Positions 1 through 6,797 of a stretch of DNA of 6,979 nt are shown here, piece after piece. Made by a program: the position numbers and the translations under genes. Each line of letters begins with the position of its first letter. The first letter of the stretch is position 1. The DNA lies in the NCBI GenBank assembly GCA_030151565.1, contig JASLDM010000014.1:1-6979 (forward strand), written 5' to 3'. Under the pieces are notes generated by a model, which saw only the letters and a program-made list of their open reading frames with translations, made no database searches and was not told the DNA's origin. This DNA comes from Flavobacterium sp. (lineage in GTDB: Bacteria > Bacteroidota > Bacteroidia > Flavobacteriales > Flavobacteriaceae).

Positions 1-45
1 TCGGGTGGTGTGAGAACCATTACACCGGGCATTAAATTGAAGTGA
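1..45 (+). CDS. 3' end of upstream gene, probably baseplate hub (gpD/Mu gp44-like)
   Basis: Frame 1 is open from the first base and ends in TGA at 43-45, giving the C-terminal peptide SGGVRTITPGIKLK. The stop lies one base before the ATG of the next gene, the spacing expected inside a late operon. In Mu- and P2-type phages the gene before the spike is the hub protein (Mu gp44, P2 gpD), and a short basic tail of this kind would fit. Only 14 codons are present, so the identity rests on position. A different tail protein is possible. Confidence 0.55.
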   Translation, partial: SGGVRTITPGIKLK

Positions 46-46
46 T

Positions 47-538
47 ATGGCAGCGAGTGAAATAAGGCAATATATACAGGCGATTGTTGGAGATATGAGT
101 AACCTGCCCGTTAGCGGTGTTGTTCAATCTGTGGAGGGTGAAACGTGTAGTGTGGAACTTGTGGGTGGTTTGGTGGTTTCGGATGTGCGTTTGAAAGCTA
201 CGGTTTCAGCTGGCGATAAAAAGATATTATTGACTCCGAAAAAAGGTAGTTCGGTTTTGATGTTGTCGAGTGATTTAACGGTTTCTAACTTGACCGTGAT
301 TGCGGTTGACGAGGTTGAGAAGATTGAAATACTTACTGATTCACTTTCTATTGTTGTGGATGATAAAGTGAGTATTAAAAATTCCCGCGTGAATTTGATG
401 GATGTGTTTAGCGATTTGTTTGCCTTACTACGGACATTTCAAGTGACTACTCCAGCTGGACCATCAGGGGCTGTTTTGACGCCTACGGTAAAGAAGATTG
501 ATGCTGTTGAAAAAGCTATTAAAACACTATTAAAATAA
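47..538 (+). CDS. Baseplate spike / gpV-like (Mu gp45-like) protein
   Basis: A 163-aa protein that probably forms the trimeric membrane-piercing spike at the tail tip, mounted on the hub encoded just upstream. Residues about 22-90 are a run of short beta strands (GVVQSVEGETCSVELVGG, then VRLKATV, ILLTPKKGSSVLML) consistent with the OB-like fold of the gpV/gp45 family. Residues about 91-118 alternate hydrophobic and polar positions (IEILTDSLSIVVDDKVSIKN), as in an intertwined beta-helix. A Pro/Gly-rich turn (TTPAGPSGAVLTP, about 134-146) and a short helix finish it. It is shorter than P2 gpV (about 210 aa), and no His/Cys metal-binding tip motif is visible. The ATG is one base after the previous stop. 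Family assignment rests on fold pattern plus operon position. Confidence 0.7.
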   Translation: MAASEIRQYIQAIVGDMSNLPVSGVVQSVEGETCSVELVGGLVVSDVRLKATVSAGDKKILLTPKKGSSVLMLSSDLTVSNLTVIAVDEVEKIEILTDSLSIVVDDKVSIKNSRVNLMDVFSDLFALLRTFQVTTPAGPSGAVLTPTVKKIDAVEKAIKTLLK

Positions 539-556
539 CGTTTAAACACTATTAAA
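522..556 (+). repeat. 13-bp direct repeat across the spike-gene end and next leader
   Basis: AAACACTATTAAA occurs at 522-534, within the last codons of the spike gene, and again at 544-556, immediately before the ATG at 558. The copies are offset by 22 bp. The second copy forms the A/T-rich leader of the 69-aa gene. It looks like a small local duplication, and no function can be assigned. Confidence 0.6.
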
Positions 557-557
557 T

Positions 558-767
558 ATGGCTTTGGATAAAAGTAAGTTGAAGAATGATATTTCGTCTA
601 TTATGACTGAGATGTTGAAACGTGAAGAGAATTCTGTTGAGGAGTTTGCTAGCCGCTTGGCAAATGCTATTGATGCGTATGTGAAGGATGCTGAGATTGT
701 TTATATAGCTGGATTAACCGCGTCGTCTTTTCCTGTTGTTGGAACTTTTGAAGGTAGTTTGAAATGA
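558..767 (+). CDS. Small phage tail-operon protein of unknown function (69 aa)
   Basis: A 69-aa acidic protein. The N-terminal part (about 3-45) is predicted largely helical (LKNDISSIMTEMLKREE, EEFASRLANAIDAYVKDAE), followed by IVYIAGLTASSFPVVGTFEG. The end resembles small proteins I associate with Bacteroidota phage tail operons that finish with a G-T-F-E-G-like motif, but that is recall, not a search. The gene sits between spike and gp25-like genes, and its TGA (765-767) overlaps the next ATG (764), implying translational coupling and a stoichiometric link with the wedge protein. A baseplate adaptor or assembly factor is possible. Residue composition and frame-long openness support a real gene. 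I do not recognise a named family. Confidence 0.75.
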   Translation: MALDKSKLKNDISSIMTEMLKREENSVEEFASRLANAIDAYVKDAEIVYIAGLTASSFPVVGTFEGSLK

Positions 768-1102
768 AAAAACGAGGCATTCAATTAGTAGATGATTCGG
801 CTGAGCACTTGATGGACTTGGCTGTTGAAGTGGTTCGAGATGCTTCGGGCTTGATTGTTCAAGGGATGCGTGTTGGTGATACGTTGGAACAAAACAAGGC
901 CTTGCTCTTGATGATTCACCCGGGCGAACTTCGAATGAGTCCGCTTGTTGGGGTTGGCTTGTCGGATATGATTTTGGATCATGATTATTTGGCTTTTAGA
1001 CACCGCATTAGAGAGCAGTTTGCTATGGATGGATTACGTGTAACGAGATTGGATTTGTACCCTAATAAACCAGTTATAATTGAAGCTAATTATGATAGTT
1101 AA
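764..1102 (+). CDS. gp25/GPW-like baseplate wedge protein (Mu gp46-like)
   Basis: A 112-aa protein that probably joins the baseplate wedge and primes sheath assembly, as T4 gp25 and P2 gpW do. Family-like features are GD at 38-39, QN at 43-44, a hydrophobic run then HPGE at 52-55, P60 with GVGL at 63-66, an Arg-rich helix RHRIREQF at about 79-86, and DG at 89-90 followed by a strand (LRVTRLDLYP). In the gp25 family a region like L..(P)GE....P..G is the conserved core. Its length matches the usual 100-140 aa. It starts inside the stop of the 69-aa gene (ATGA) and overlaps the LysM-like gene. Its place just before the J-like gene, apart from the small LysM-like gene, matches the W-J order of P2. 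Confidence 0.8.
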   Translation: MKKRGIQLVDDSAEHLMDLAVEVVRDASGLIVQGMRVGDTLEQNKALLLMIHPGELRMSPLVGVGLSDMILDHDYLAFRHRIREQFAMDGLRVTRLDLYPNKPVIIEANYDS

Positions 1103-1364
1103 ATCAGGTCAGAACTTATTAGATGTCGCAATTCAAGAGTGTGGCGATGTGAGAGCAGCGTTTAGGATTGCTTTAGAAAATGGTTTATCGCTTACTGATA
1201 TTCCTTTTACAGGTATGGAAATTAAAATACCTGAGCATGGTTTTAAAAATAAAGGTATGGCGCGTTTGTTTTCGGAGACGAAAAGAGGAATTGCTACTAC
1301 AGACGAAATAAGTAGAAGTTTAAACGACTATCTATTGAAAAACACTAACCCTACGGTACTATGA
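1092..1364 (+). CDS. Small LysM-like tail protein (gpX-like)
   Basis: A 90-aa protein beginning MIVKSGQNLLDVAIQECG. Residues 2-47 match the LysM pattern: an opening V-x-x-G-Q strand, a helix (NLLDVAIQECG), a second helix (VRAAFRIALENG), then the LTDIPFTGMEIKIP turn and strand. LysM-fold proteins of this size, such as P2 gpX, act in the tail hub or tube end. The remaining 40 residues are polar and basic, with no recognised domain. The frame also allows a TTG start at 1080, but ATG at 1092 puts the LysM strand right at the N-terminus and shortens the overlap with the wedge gene to 11 bp, so I prefer it. The TGA overlaps the ATG of the J-like gene. Its position after gp25 rather than before the hub is unlike P2. 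Confidence 0.72.
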   Translation: MIVKSGQNLLDVAIQECGDVRAAFRIALENGLSLTDIPFTGMEIKIPEHGFKNKGMARLFSETKRGIATTDEISRSLNDYLLKNTNPTVL

Positions 1365-2245
1365 GAGAATTACAGGACATAAAAAAAGAAATGACAGATC
1401 GCTTTGTAAATGATTCGGTTGTTGTAGAAAGGTATGGATTGGTACCAGGGCAAGATTTCGATTCGCAGTTTAGTACTGTTTCACTTGAAAACATCTTGTT
1501 TGATGTGATTGCTTATGCGCTATGGGTGTTTTACAATTTATTAGAATTATACAAATCTGATATTAATGAGGTGATATCGGAGTCTCGCATTCATACACAA
1601 AAATGGTTTAGAGCAAAAGCACTTGAATATATGCACGGGTATGCTTTGAATGATTCTGACAAGTACGACACTACTGGACTCACAGAACAAGAGATTACAA
1701 GTGCGAAACTCATTGCGAATGCTGCACCAGTAAAAATGCGCGGTTTCTTACGTATGAAGGTTGTTAAGATGGTATCGGATGAGTTGGCGCCTTTGTCTCC
1801 TAGTGAGCTTTCGGCCTTTAGCACGTACATGAATTTCGTGACTGATGCCGGAACCTACGTTGTAGCAACTTCCAACGAAGCCGATGATCTCAAATTGACA
1901 CTAGATGTTTATTACGATAATTTGGTTTTGGCTGGTGATGGTTCTCGACGTGATGGGACATCTGCAACTCCTGTGCTCGATGCGGTTCACGATTATTTAA
2001 AGTCGTTGCGATTTAATGGTTCTTTTATAGAGAGCAAGCTTGAAAAAGAAATTGAAGCCGTTGACGGGGTTGCTATGGTTAAGGTTGTTGGGGCTTGGAG
2101 CAAGTATGGGTCTTATTCCTACGACTCTTTAAACAATCCGAATGTTGGGTTGATTAATGAAATTCGAGTGGCTGACGCTGGTTATATGCGGTTGGATGAT
2201 GCTAATTCTATTATAAACTTTAAAGTATTTTCTGATTATGAATAG
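1361..2245 (+). CDS. Baseplate J-like protein (Mu gp47-like wedge)
   Basis: A 294-aa protein probably equivalent to P2 gpJ, Mu gp47 or T4 gp6, which forms the ring of the baseplate wedges. The N-terminal part has a helical segment (FSTVSLENILFDVIAYALW, 37-55) followed by a dense helix containing HTQKWFRAKALEYMHGY (78-94), a W-aromatic/K-A pattern I recall from Bacteroidota phage J-like proteins. The middle (about 175-250) is alpha/beta and includes DGTSATPVLDAVHDYLKSL, which resembles the V.dAv..yl..l helix of J proteins, and ESKLEKEIEAVDGVAMVKVV, matching the 'l..al..v.GV..v.v' segment. It ends ADAGYMRLDDANSIINF. It is shorter than many J proteins (about 300-380 aa). It starts by ATGA overlap and shares 8 bp with the next gene. 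Confidence 0.72.
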   Translation: MRELQDIKKEMTDRFVNDSVVVERYGLVPGQDFDSQFSTVSLENILFDVIAYALWVFYNLLELYKSDINEVISESRIHTQKWFRAKALEYMHGYALNDSDKYDTTGLTEQEITSAKLIANAAPVKMRGFLRMKVVKMVSDELAPLSPSELSAFSTYMNFVTDAGTYVVATSNEADDLKLTLDVYYDNLVLAGDGSRRDGTSATPVLDAVHDYLKSLRFNGSFIESKLEKEIEAVDGVAMVKVVGAWSKYGSYSYDSLNNPNVGLINEIRVADAGYMRLDDANSIINFKVFSDYE

Positions 2246-2723
2246 ACCTATCTATAATGTGAATTGGTTTCGATTGGTTCGGGAATATCTGTTACCTCTT
2301 TTAAGACTTCCGTTTATAACGGCATTTGTTAATAGCTGTATTGCTCCAATTGTAAGTGCGCATAAGTCGTTCATAATCTTTAAAAAAGATGCTGATTATA
2401 GGGTGATGCACAATAGTCAAATTTGCTATCTACAAAAGATGTTGAATGATAAGTTTGACAACTCCTTGCGACGAATTAAGGTTCAAAACATACCACCACG
2501 AATACCGCTATGGGTGTATTACCCGGAAGACAATAAACCAAAATACATCTATAACGAGGAGGACGAGAAACCGCTATATATGTATAATGCTGGCGATTAT
2601 TTCAACGAGTTTGATTTTGAAATAATAATACCTGTTGTTTTGCTTGCTCTTGAAGAGCAGATGAGAGCAAATGTCAACTATTACAAACTTTATTCTAAAA
2701 ATTATAAAATAACAACACGATGA
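2238..2723 (+). CDS. Phage tail protein at the gpI position, unknown function
   Basis: A 161-aa protein with no named family that I recognise with confidence. Residues about 12-48 are hydrophobic and helical (LVREYLLPLLRLPFITAF, then APIVSAHKSFIIF) but interrupted by Pro, Arg and Asn, so a protein interface is more likely than a membrane anchor. The middle contains a twice-repeated K-P-x-Y-x-Y-N unit (100-106 and 111-117). The C-terminus runs DFEIIIPVVLLALEEQMRAN then NYYKLYSKNYKI, a helix-plus-basic-tail ending I recall from Bacteroidota phage genomes. Directly after the J-like gene sits gpI in P2 and gp48 in Mu, which links wedge to fibre, so that role is inferred by position. It overlaps its neighbours by 8 bp upstream and by ATGA downstream. 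Confidence 0.65.
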   Translation: MNRPIYNVNWFRLVREYLLPLLRLPFITAFVNSCIAPIVSAHKSFIIFKKDADYRVMHNSQICYLQKMLNDKFDNSLRRIKVQNIPPRIPLWVYYPEDNKPKYIYNEEDEKPLYMYNAGDYFNEFDFEIIIPVVLLALEEQMRANVNYYKLYSKNYKITTR

Positions 2724-3406
2724 AAAAGGTGCTTTTTTCTGCGACAGGTTTTCCTGTTACAATCAAAACGCTTGAGTATTTGCAGGAGAATACTCAAGAA
2801 GCTATTAAGGGCTTGCTTAGAGATTTTGAAGACTATAGAGTTATATGGGGGATGAATATTAACCCCGCAGGTAATGCTATAACAGATGGTGCTTTTGCGT
2901 ATAAAAATGAGATCATTCCATTTATTGGAGGTCCTATTGCTGGAGAAAATCCAACAATTACCGTTAATGAGCTTTTAGAAAACGCAAATTATAACTCGAA
3001 CCCGTCAAATGTAGAGTATTTAGAAGCGCTTCCTGCTTATGCTTCACGTGCTGCAATGATTGGTACAGGAGGAATTTCTACGTTTTTAGTGTCGCAATTA
3101 AAACACTATAGTGAGCAGGTTGTGATTGCTCAAGGCGTTTCAGTTTTTGAGGATGCTGAGCCTGTTGATGGAATGTTCGAAGGGGTTGTGTTTTGCAACC
3201 ACAGAACCTTAACAGATCAGGAATTAGAAAATAGTATGATCCTTTACACTTTAACCAGGTATAATAATACAAGCTCCTATATGGCTGGTGCTAAGCATAA
3301 CCTTTTATATAGATTCAAGGAGCGGTTCGCTATTTCAGTAAGTATGAATATGAATACGCATGAGAAACCAGAGGTGCAGTGGCAAATTGTAAGATTTAAA
3401 AAATAA
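2720..3406 (+). CDS. Phage structural protein next to the tail fibre, unknown function
   Basis: A 228-aa protein. The N-terminal part (KKVLFSATGFPVTIKTLEYLQ, then a helix to about 38) leads into ITDGAFAYKNEIIPFIGG (54-71), a D-G-x-x-x-x-x-x-E-x-x-P-F-x-G-G motif I associate with fibre or baseplate accessory proteins of Bacteroidota phages. Residues 72-160 hold an acidic helical stretch and small-residue loops. The C-terminal part is beta-rich (RFAISVSMNMNTHEKPEVQWQIVRF). There is no signal peptide or transmembrane segment. It starts by ATGA overlap with the gene upstream and ends 6 bp before the fibre ATG, so the two are surely co-expressed. A fibre connector, collar or assembly protein would fit. 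The exact role is not shown by the sequence. Confidence 0.65.
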   Translation: MKKVLFSATGFPVTIKTLEYLQENTQEAIKGLLRDFEDYRVIWGMNINPAGNAITDGAFAYKNEIIPFIGGPIAGENPTITVNELLENANYNSNPSNVEYLEALPAYASRAAMIGTGGISTFLVSQLKHYSEQVVIAQGVSVFEDAEPVDGMFEGVVFCNHRTLTDQELENSMILYTLTRYNNTSSYMAGAKHNLLYRFKERFAISVSMNMNTHEKPEVQWQIVRFKK

Positions 3407-3412
3407 TAAAAC

Positions 3413-6400
3413 ATGGCATTAGATAAATTAAATATAGAAGAAAAGGTCGATAACGAAACAAAGAGAAAGCTGTTGGATTCAGGTTTGGTTGCTGAAGACG
3501 AAACGTTGTCAGCTAAAGAAGTGAATGCAATGAGTTCCAAGATTAATGAGCTTGTGGACGCGTATAATTTTGGAACTCCTATTACTGGGTTCAATTTTAA
3601 AGAAAACGTGGCTACTTATGCAGATTTGCCTACTGAGGGCAATGAAGTGAACGATGGATATGGTGTGCTGGCTGATGGCTTGGTATATGTGTGGAATGGT
3701 TCAGCGTTTCCAAGTGATGGCGATGGGATTGATTTGGGGTTGAAAGCGAAAGGTAAAGTTGAGGAGGGGGATATGAGGGCCGTTAGTGGGGAGGAGGTTG
3801 ATTTAAAGACGCTTACTAAATCAGAGTTTCTTGAAAAAGCAAGAGAATCAGTTAATTTGTTCGACAAAGAAGCTGTATCTTTTGGAAAATCCATAGGATT
3901 ATCAGGAAATATTTACAGTACATCTAACCAAGATTTGGTAATTTCCGACTACATAAAGGTTAAAAAAGGAGTTAAAATAGGTATAAGTGGTTGGTTTGTA
4001 TCTAACAATGATTACCGAAGATGTGGTGTATATGAAAACATAGGGGATACTATTGCTTTAGAGTCAAAAGTAGTAACAGACAACTATTTTACACCAAACT
4101 ATGAGGGTTTTTTAGTTGTAAGAGTCGTTGTATCTTCTAGTCCAGCGTACGATAAAAGAGAAACCTTACAGATACAAGAGGGAGGAATAACGGATTATGA
4201 GCCATATTCGCCTAATTTTGAAGAAAAGATTAAAACTAAATATTTACCGAAACAAAACATTGTTGATCTAAAAAAAGTAGTGTCATTTAATAGGTTAGAT
4301 TCTGATTTATTACATATAAGCAAAACAGTTAATGAATTTGGTGATGTTATAGATGGTGATCCTAAAGATTATACCTATGGACCTATACAGAGCGAGCAAT
4401 CTAATTTCATTTATGTTAGAAATATGCCCCCTAATCATAAACACACTGTTACTGTTATAGGTGTGGATGATAAGGTTATTTACAGAGGTGTTAATTCTTT
4501 TGTTGGAAAAGAGGGCACTATTAGGAATAGACAAGGTTCATATAAGATGTATCTGTCGGGAAAATTTAATACAAAAGAAGAATTAAAGATTTGTTCATTG
4601 TCTTTTTTTAGGAGCTCTGATACATTTCTTAAATTAAATGCGGATTCTAATGTTACCACGAGGACTTTACCAAAGCCGATTCATCCGAAATTAACTAAGA
4701 TTACCAAATCTATTGGAAAAAACAAAGACTTGACTTATAGGCAGTTCACAATAAAAAGCGATGTAGATACTGAGCAAGAAGTTATTGTGCCTATACACTT
4801 GAATTGGGGTGTTGCTCCAGATTATGCTTCTGAAAGAGAGAGATTTGTTTTTATGCAAGAAAAATGTTTTAAAGACTTTTCTGATATTTCAATAGTAAAT
4901 AGTGAAACGAATGAAATATTGCCTATTGACGTTCAAGCGGGCAATTATTCATTAATACCAGTTACTAATGGTTATATGGCAATGTTCCAAGACCACCAAG
5001 ATAAGAACATTATTGTTGGAGCTAACAGAGGCGGAGGCGGTTTGTTTAAATCAGTTGATTTTGGTAAAACATTTGAATCTTTAAATATAGATGGTCAACT
5101 TTGCTTTATGTCTAAGAAGGGAGATTTGTTTTATATGGTAAAAACATCAGATAAGGCTGAGATTTGGAAAACAACAAAGTCAAGTGATTATTCAGATGGA
5201 CATTTAGTGCTAACATTGGAATACCAGTCTTCTGTTATTAATCCGAGCCAGTTTACAGAAGATAATGAAGCTAATATTTTTATGGGCACGTATCAAAATG
5301 AATTTGATACTCGAGTTTATAAATCAACTGATGGTGGCGAAAATTGGTTTTTAAAGTTTTCAACAATAAAGCATCAACACGTACATTTATTGCATTTTGA
5401 AAAAACAGACGATACACTATGGTTGTCTTGCGATGGTTCAGTAGATAGCATGCAAAACAACGGGGTGGATCCTGACGTCGGAATGGCTTTATATAAATCA
5501 ACTGATGGCGGTGAAAATTGGGAAATGGTCGCATTACCTTTTACAACAGACAAAGGTTTTGGGGCTAAGATTGGGGACTATTGTTTTGGCGCAGGAGAAG
5601 CTAATATAAAAGCAACTCCTTCACTTTTTAGAACTAAAGATTATAAAAACATAGAAATATTAGACGAAGTTCCTTGTATGAACTCTATTTTAAAGAAATT
5701 TGACAGTAATTTAATTAAAATTTGCCAACCATACCGAGATTTTGGTTATTCACAGGTATTGCTTTCAACAGATTTCGGAAAATCTTTCGCACCTATTTAT
5801 CAATCAGCTTTCATAAATACCAATAATCTAACATTAGCTTATCGATACGGTTCAGATGATTTCGAAAACATGACAGATGAGCAAGGGAAAGAGTTTAAAT
5901 GGATGTGTTCAGGTAGTGGTGAATATAAGCCATTTAGATTATATATTGGGAGAGATACTGATTATCAGTCTATAGTGTATATGAAGACAAGATTGAAAAA
6001 GGGTGATAATGTTTTTAAAGTGGTTAGTAAAACTAATGATAACCCTTCATTTGAAGTAAATGGAGCTGATTCGGAAGTTTTTAAAGTTGAATTTAAAGAT
6101 AATAATGCTGAATTAAGTAGTGGTATTTCAGTGCCTTATAATCAAGATACTTTGCAAGCACAAGGAGTATATAATTCATTCAGATTTCCTTATAGCCACT
6201 CAGGATCAGCAATTAATTTGCCGAAAGGCTTAGCTGTGCCTATCAACGTGTATAATATTAAAACTATTAGATTTGGTTATAAATCTGTCACTAACTCATC
6301 TAATGGTGTGAATAAGAGAGTATCTATTTTAAAAGGTTCTAATTTAGAAATATTTAGAAATAACCAAGACTTATTGCTTGTGTTAAATGGTTTAGAGTAT

Positions 6401-6679
6401 GTGTTCACTTATGTTTTTAGGTCACAATTTACTTACACTCCTACGGATTTAGTTCTAACTTTTGAAAATGGTTCTGTGAAGTTATATGGGAATGGTTATT
6501 TACATAATACACTATCTTGTAATGTGCCTTCTATTGGTTTTGACTATTTGAATGTACAAGATAGGAATTCAGAAAATATAATTGAAAATACAGATTTGAT
6601 TTCCAATATAAAGCTATATGATAAAAATTTTACACAACATGAAGTTGTAGAACTATTTGAAGGAGTTAAGTTTTTTTGA
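3413..6679 (+). CDS. Tail fibre / receptor-binding protein with Asp-box propeller and LamG-like end
   Basis: A 1088-aa protein, the probable host-recognition fibre. Residues 1-145 form a phage-attachment part with a helix and the motif ATYADLPTEGNEVNDGYGVL plus VYVWNGSAF. A beta-rich module follows (about 148-275), opening NLFD and closing TDYEPY (260-265), a boundary pattern common in phage carbohydrate-binding modules. A second beta-rich module spans about 288-410. A propeller-like region then carries four Asp-boxes of form S-x-D-x-G-x-x-W/F, starting at S547, S638, S696 and S785. The C-terminal part (about 860-1088) resembles a LamG/concanavalin fold and ends with IKLYDKNFTQHEVVELF. Asp-boxes occur in sialidases but are structural, and I see no clear catalytic set, so enzyme activity is not claimed. 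Base composition falls sharply near residue 143. The ATG follows an A-rich leader (AATAATAAAAC). Confidence 0.85.
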   Translation: MALDKLNIEEKVDNETKRKLLDSGLVAEDETLSAKEVNAMSSKINELVDAYNFGTPITGFNFKENVATYADLPTEGNEVNDGYGVLADGLVYVWNGSAFPSDGDGIDLGLKAKGKVEEGDMRAVSGEEVDLKTLTKSEFLEKARESVNLFDKEAVSFGKSIGLSGNIYSTSNQDLVISDYIKVKKGVKIGISGWFVSNNDYRRCGVYENIGDTIALESKVVTDNYFTPNYEGFLVVRVVVSSSPAYDKRETLQIQEGGITDYEPYSPNFEEKIKTKYLPKQNIVDLKKVVSFNRLDSDLLHISKTVNEFGDVIDGDPKDYTYGPIQSEQSNFIYVRNMPPNHKHTVTVIGVDDKVIYRGVNSFVGKEGTIRNRQGSYKMYLSGKFNTKEELKICSLSFFRSSDTFLKLNADSNVTTRTLPKPIHPKLTKITKSIGKNKDLTYRQFTIKSDVDTEQEVIVPIHLNWGVAPDYASERERFVFMQEKCFKDFSDISIVNSETNEILPIDVQAGNYSLIPVTNGYMAMFQDHQDKNIIVGANRGGGGLFKSVDFGKTFESLNIDGQLCFMSKKGDLFYMVKTSDKAEIWKTTKSSDYSDGHLVLTLEYQSSVINPSQFTEDNEANIFMGTYQNEFDTRVYKSTDGGENWFLKFSTIKHQHVHLLHFEKTDDTLWLSCDGSVDSMQNNGVDPDVGMALYKSTDGGENWEMVALPFTTDKGFGAKIGDYCFGAGEANIKATPSLFRTKDYKNIEILDEVPCMNSILKKFDSNLIKICQPYRDFGYSQVLLSTDFGKSFAPIYQSAFINTNNLTLAYRYGSDDFENMTDEQGKEFKWMCSGSGEYKPFRLYIGRDTDYQSIVYMKTRLKKGDNVFKVVSKTNDNPSFEVNGADSEVFKVEFKDNNAELSSGISVPYNQDTLQAQGVYNSFRFPYSHSGSAINLPKGLAVPINVYNIKTIRFGYKSVTNSSNGVNKRVSILKGSNLEIFRNNQDLLLVLNGLEYVFTYVFRSQFTYTPTDLVLTFENGSVKLYGNGYLHNTLSCNVPSIGFDYLNVQDRNSENIIENTDLISNIKLYDKNFTQHEVVELFEGVKFF
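5318..5347 (+). repeat. Asp-box DNA repeat, copy 1
   Basis: This 30-bp stretch encodes YKSTDGGENW (S638 to W645 form the Asp-box) and matches 5492-5521 at 28 of 30 positions, counted by hand. The two differences are both third-position T/C changes in Gly codons. The copies are 174 bp (58 codons) apart, about one propeller blade. Confidence 0.85.
5492..5521 (+). repeat. Asp-box DNA repeat, copy 2
   Basis: Second copy of the 30-bp stretch at 5318-5347, encoding the same YKSTDGGENW peptide (Asp-box S696 to W703). Flanking sequence does not match, so the identity is confined to the motif. Confidence 0.85.
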
Positions 6680-6703
6680 TCCTGTGTTTTTTAAAAAATT
6701 TAA

Positions 6704-6732
6704 ACCCCGTTTAAGTGATGTTTTAACGGGGT
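6704..6732 (+). terminator. Probable terminator hairpin after the tail-fibre gene
   Basis: ACCCCGTT at 6704-6711 pairs perfectly with AACGGGGT at 6725-6732, and after one mismatch two further A-T pairs extend the stem. It lies 24 bp after the fibre stop, the expected place for the end of the late operon. The T-tract after the stem is poor (AATGTTTA), so termination may be weak or Rho-aided. The left half of the stem lies outside the long inverted repeat and the right half lies inside it. Confidence 0.55.
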
Positions 6733-6797
6733 AATGTTTACTGGTATTTATGTACATTTTAAAATAAATTTATGTACATTTCATTTTTGCGATTATA
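6714..6797. repeat. Left arm of a perfect 84-bp inverted repeat
   Basis: Every base from 6714 to 6797 pairs with its partner in 6896-6979 (positions sum to 13693), checked base by base. Pairing stops at 6798 (C against C). The outer limit is not known because the window ends at the partner of 6714. The arm contains the right half of the terminator stem, two ATGTACAT palindromes, an ATTTTAAAAT palindrome (6756-6765) and an inner end CATTTTTGCGATTATA. Such length and perfect identity imply a recent duplication, continuing recombination between the arms, or an assembly artefact. Confidence 0.95.
6746..6781. repeat. Paired 14-bp direct repeats with ATGTACAT cores
   Basis: ATTTATGTACATTT occurs at 6746-6759 and 6768-6781, with exactly 22 bp from start to start, about two helical turns. 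Each copy contains the palindrome ATGTACAT (6750-6757 and 6772-6779). The right arm carries the mirror copies (cores at 6914-6921 and 6936-6943). Same-face spacing of short palindromes is the layout expected of sites for a dimeric DNA-binding protein such as a repressor or a recombinase accessory factor. No binding protein can be named. Confidence 0.6.

Noticed and set aside
1080..1364. TTG start giving four extra residues to the LysM-like protein
   Set aside because: The ATG at 1092 fits the LysM N-terminus better and reduces the overlap with the preceding gene.
3277..3894. Minus-strand ORFs opposite the fibre start and the gene before it
   Set aside because: They are low-complexity Ser/Leu-rich translations antisense to well-supported genes, with no start context or recognisable motif.
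5318..5521. CRISPR-like or mobile repeat pair
   Set aside because: There are only two copies, they are in frame and encode Asp-boxes, and the intervening sequence is coding.
4310..5534. Minus-strand ORFs within the fibre gene
   Set aside because: They are shadows of the long sense frame, with no conserved-looking motifs.
6668..6720. Programmed -1 frameshift at the T7 run before the fibre stop
   Set aside because: It would add only a dozen or so residues (LILCFLKNLNPV) with no domain, and there is no well-placed stimulatory structure close by.
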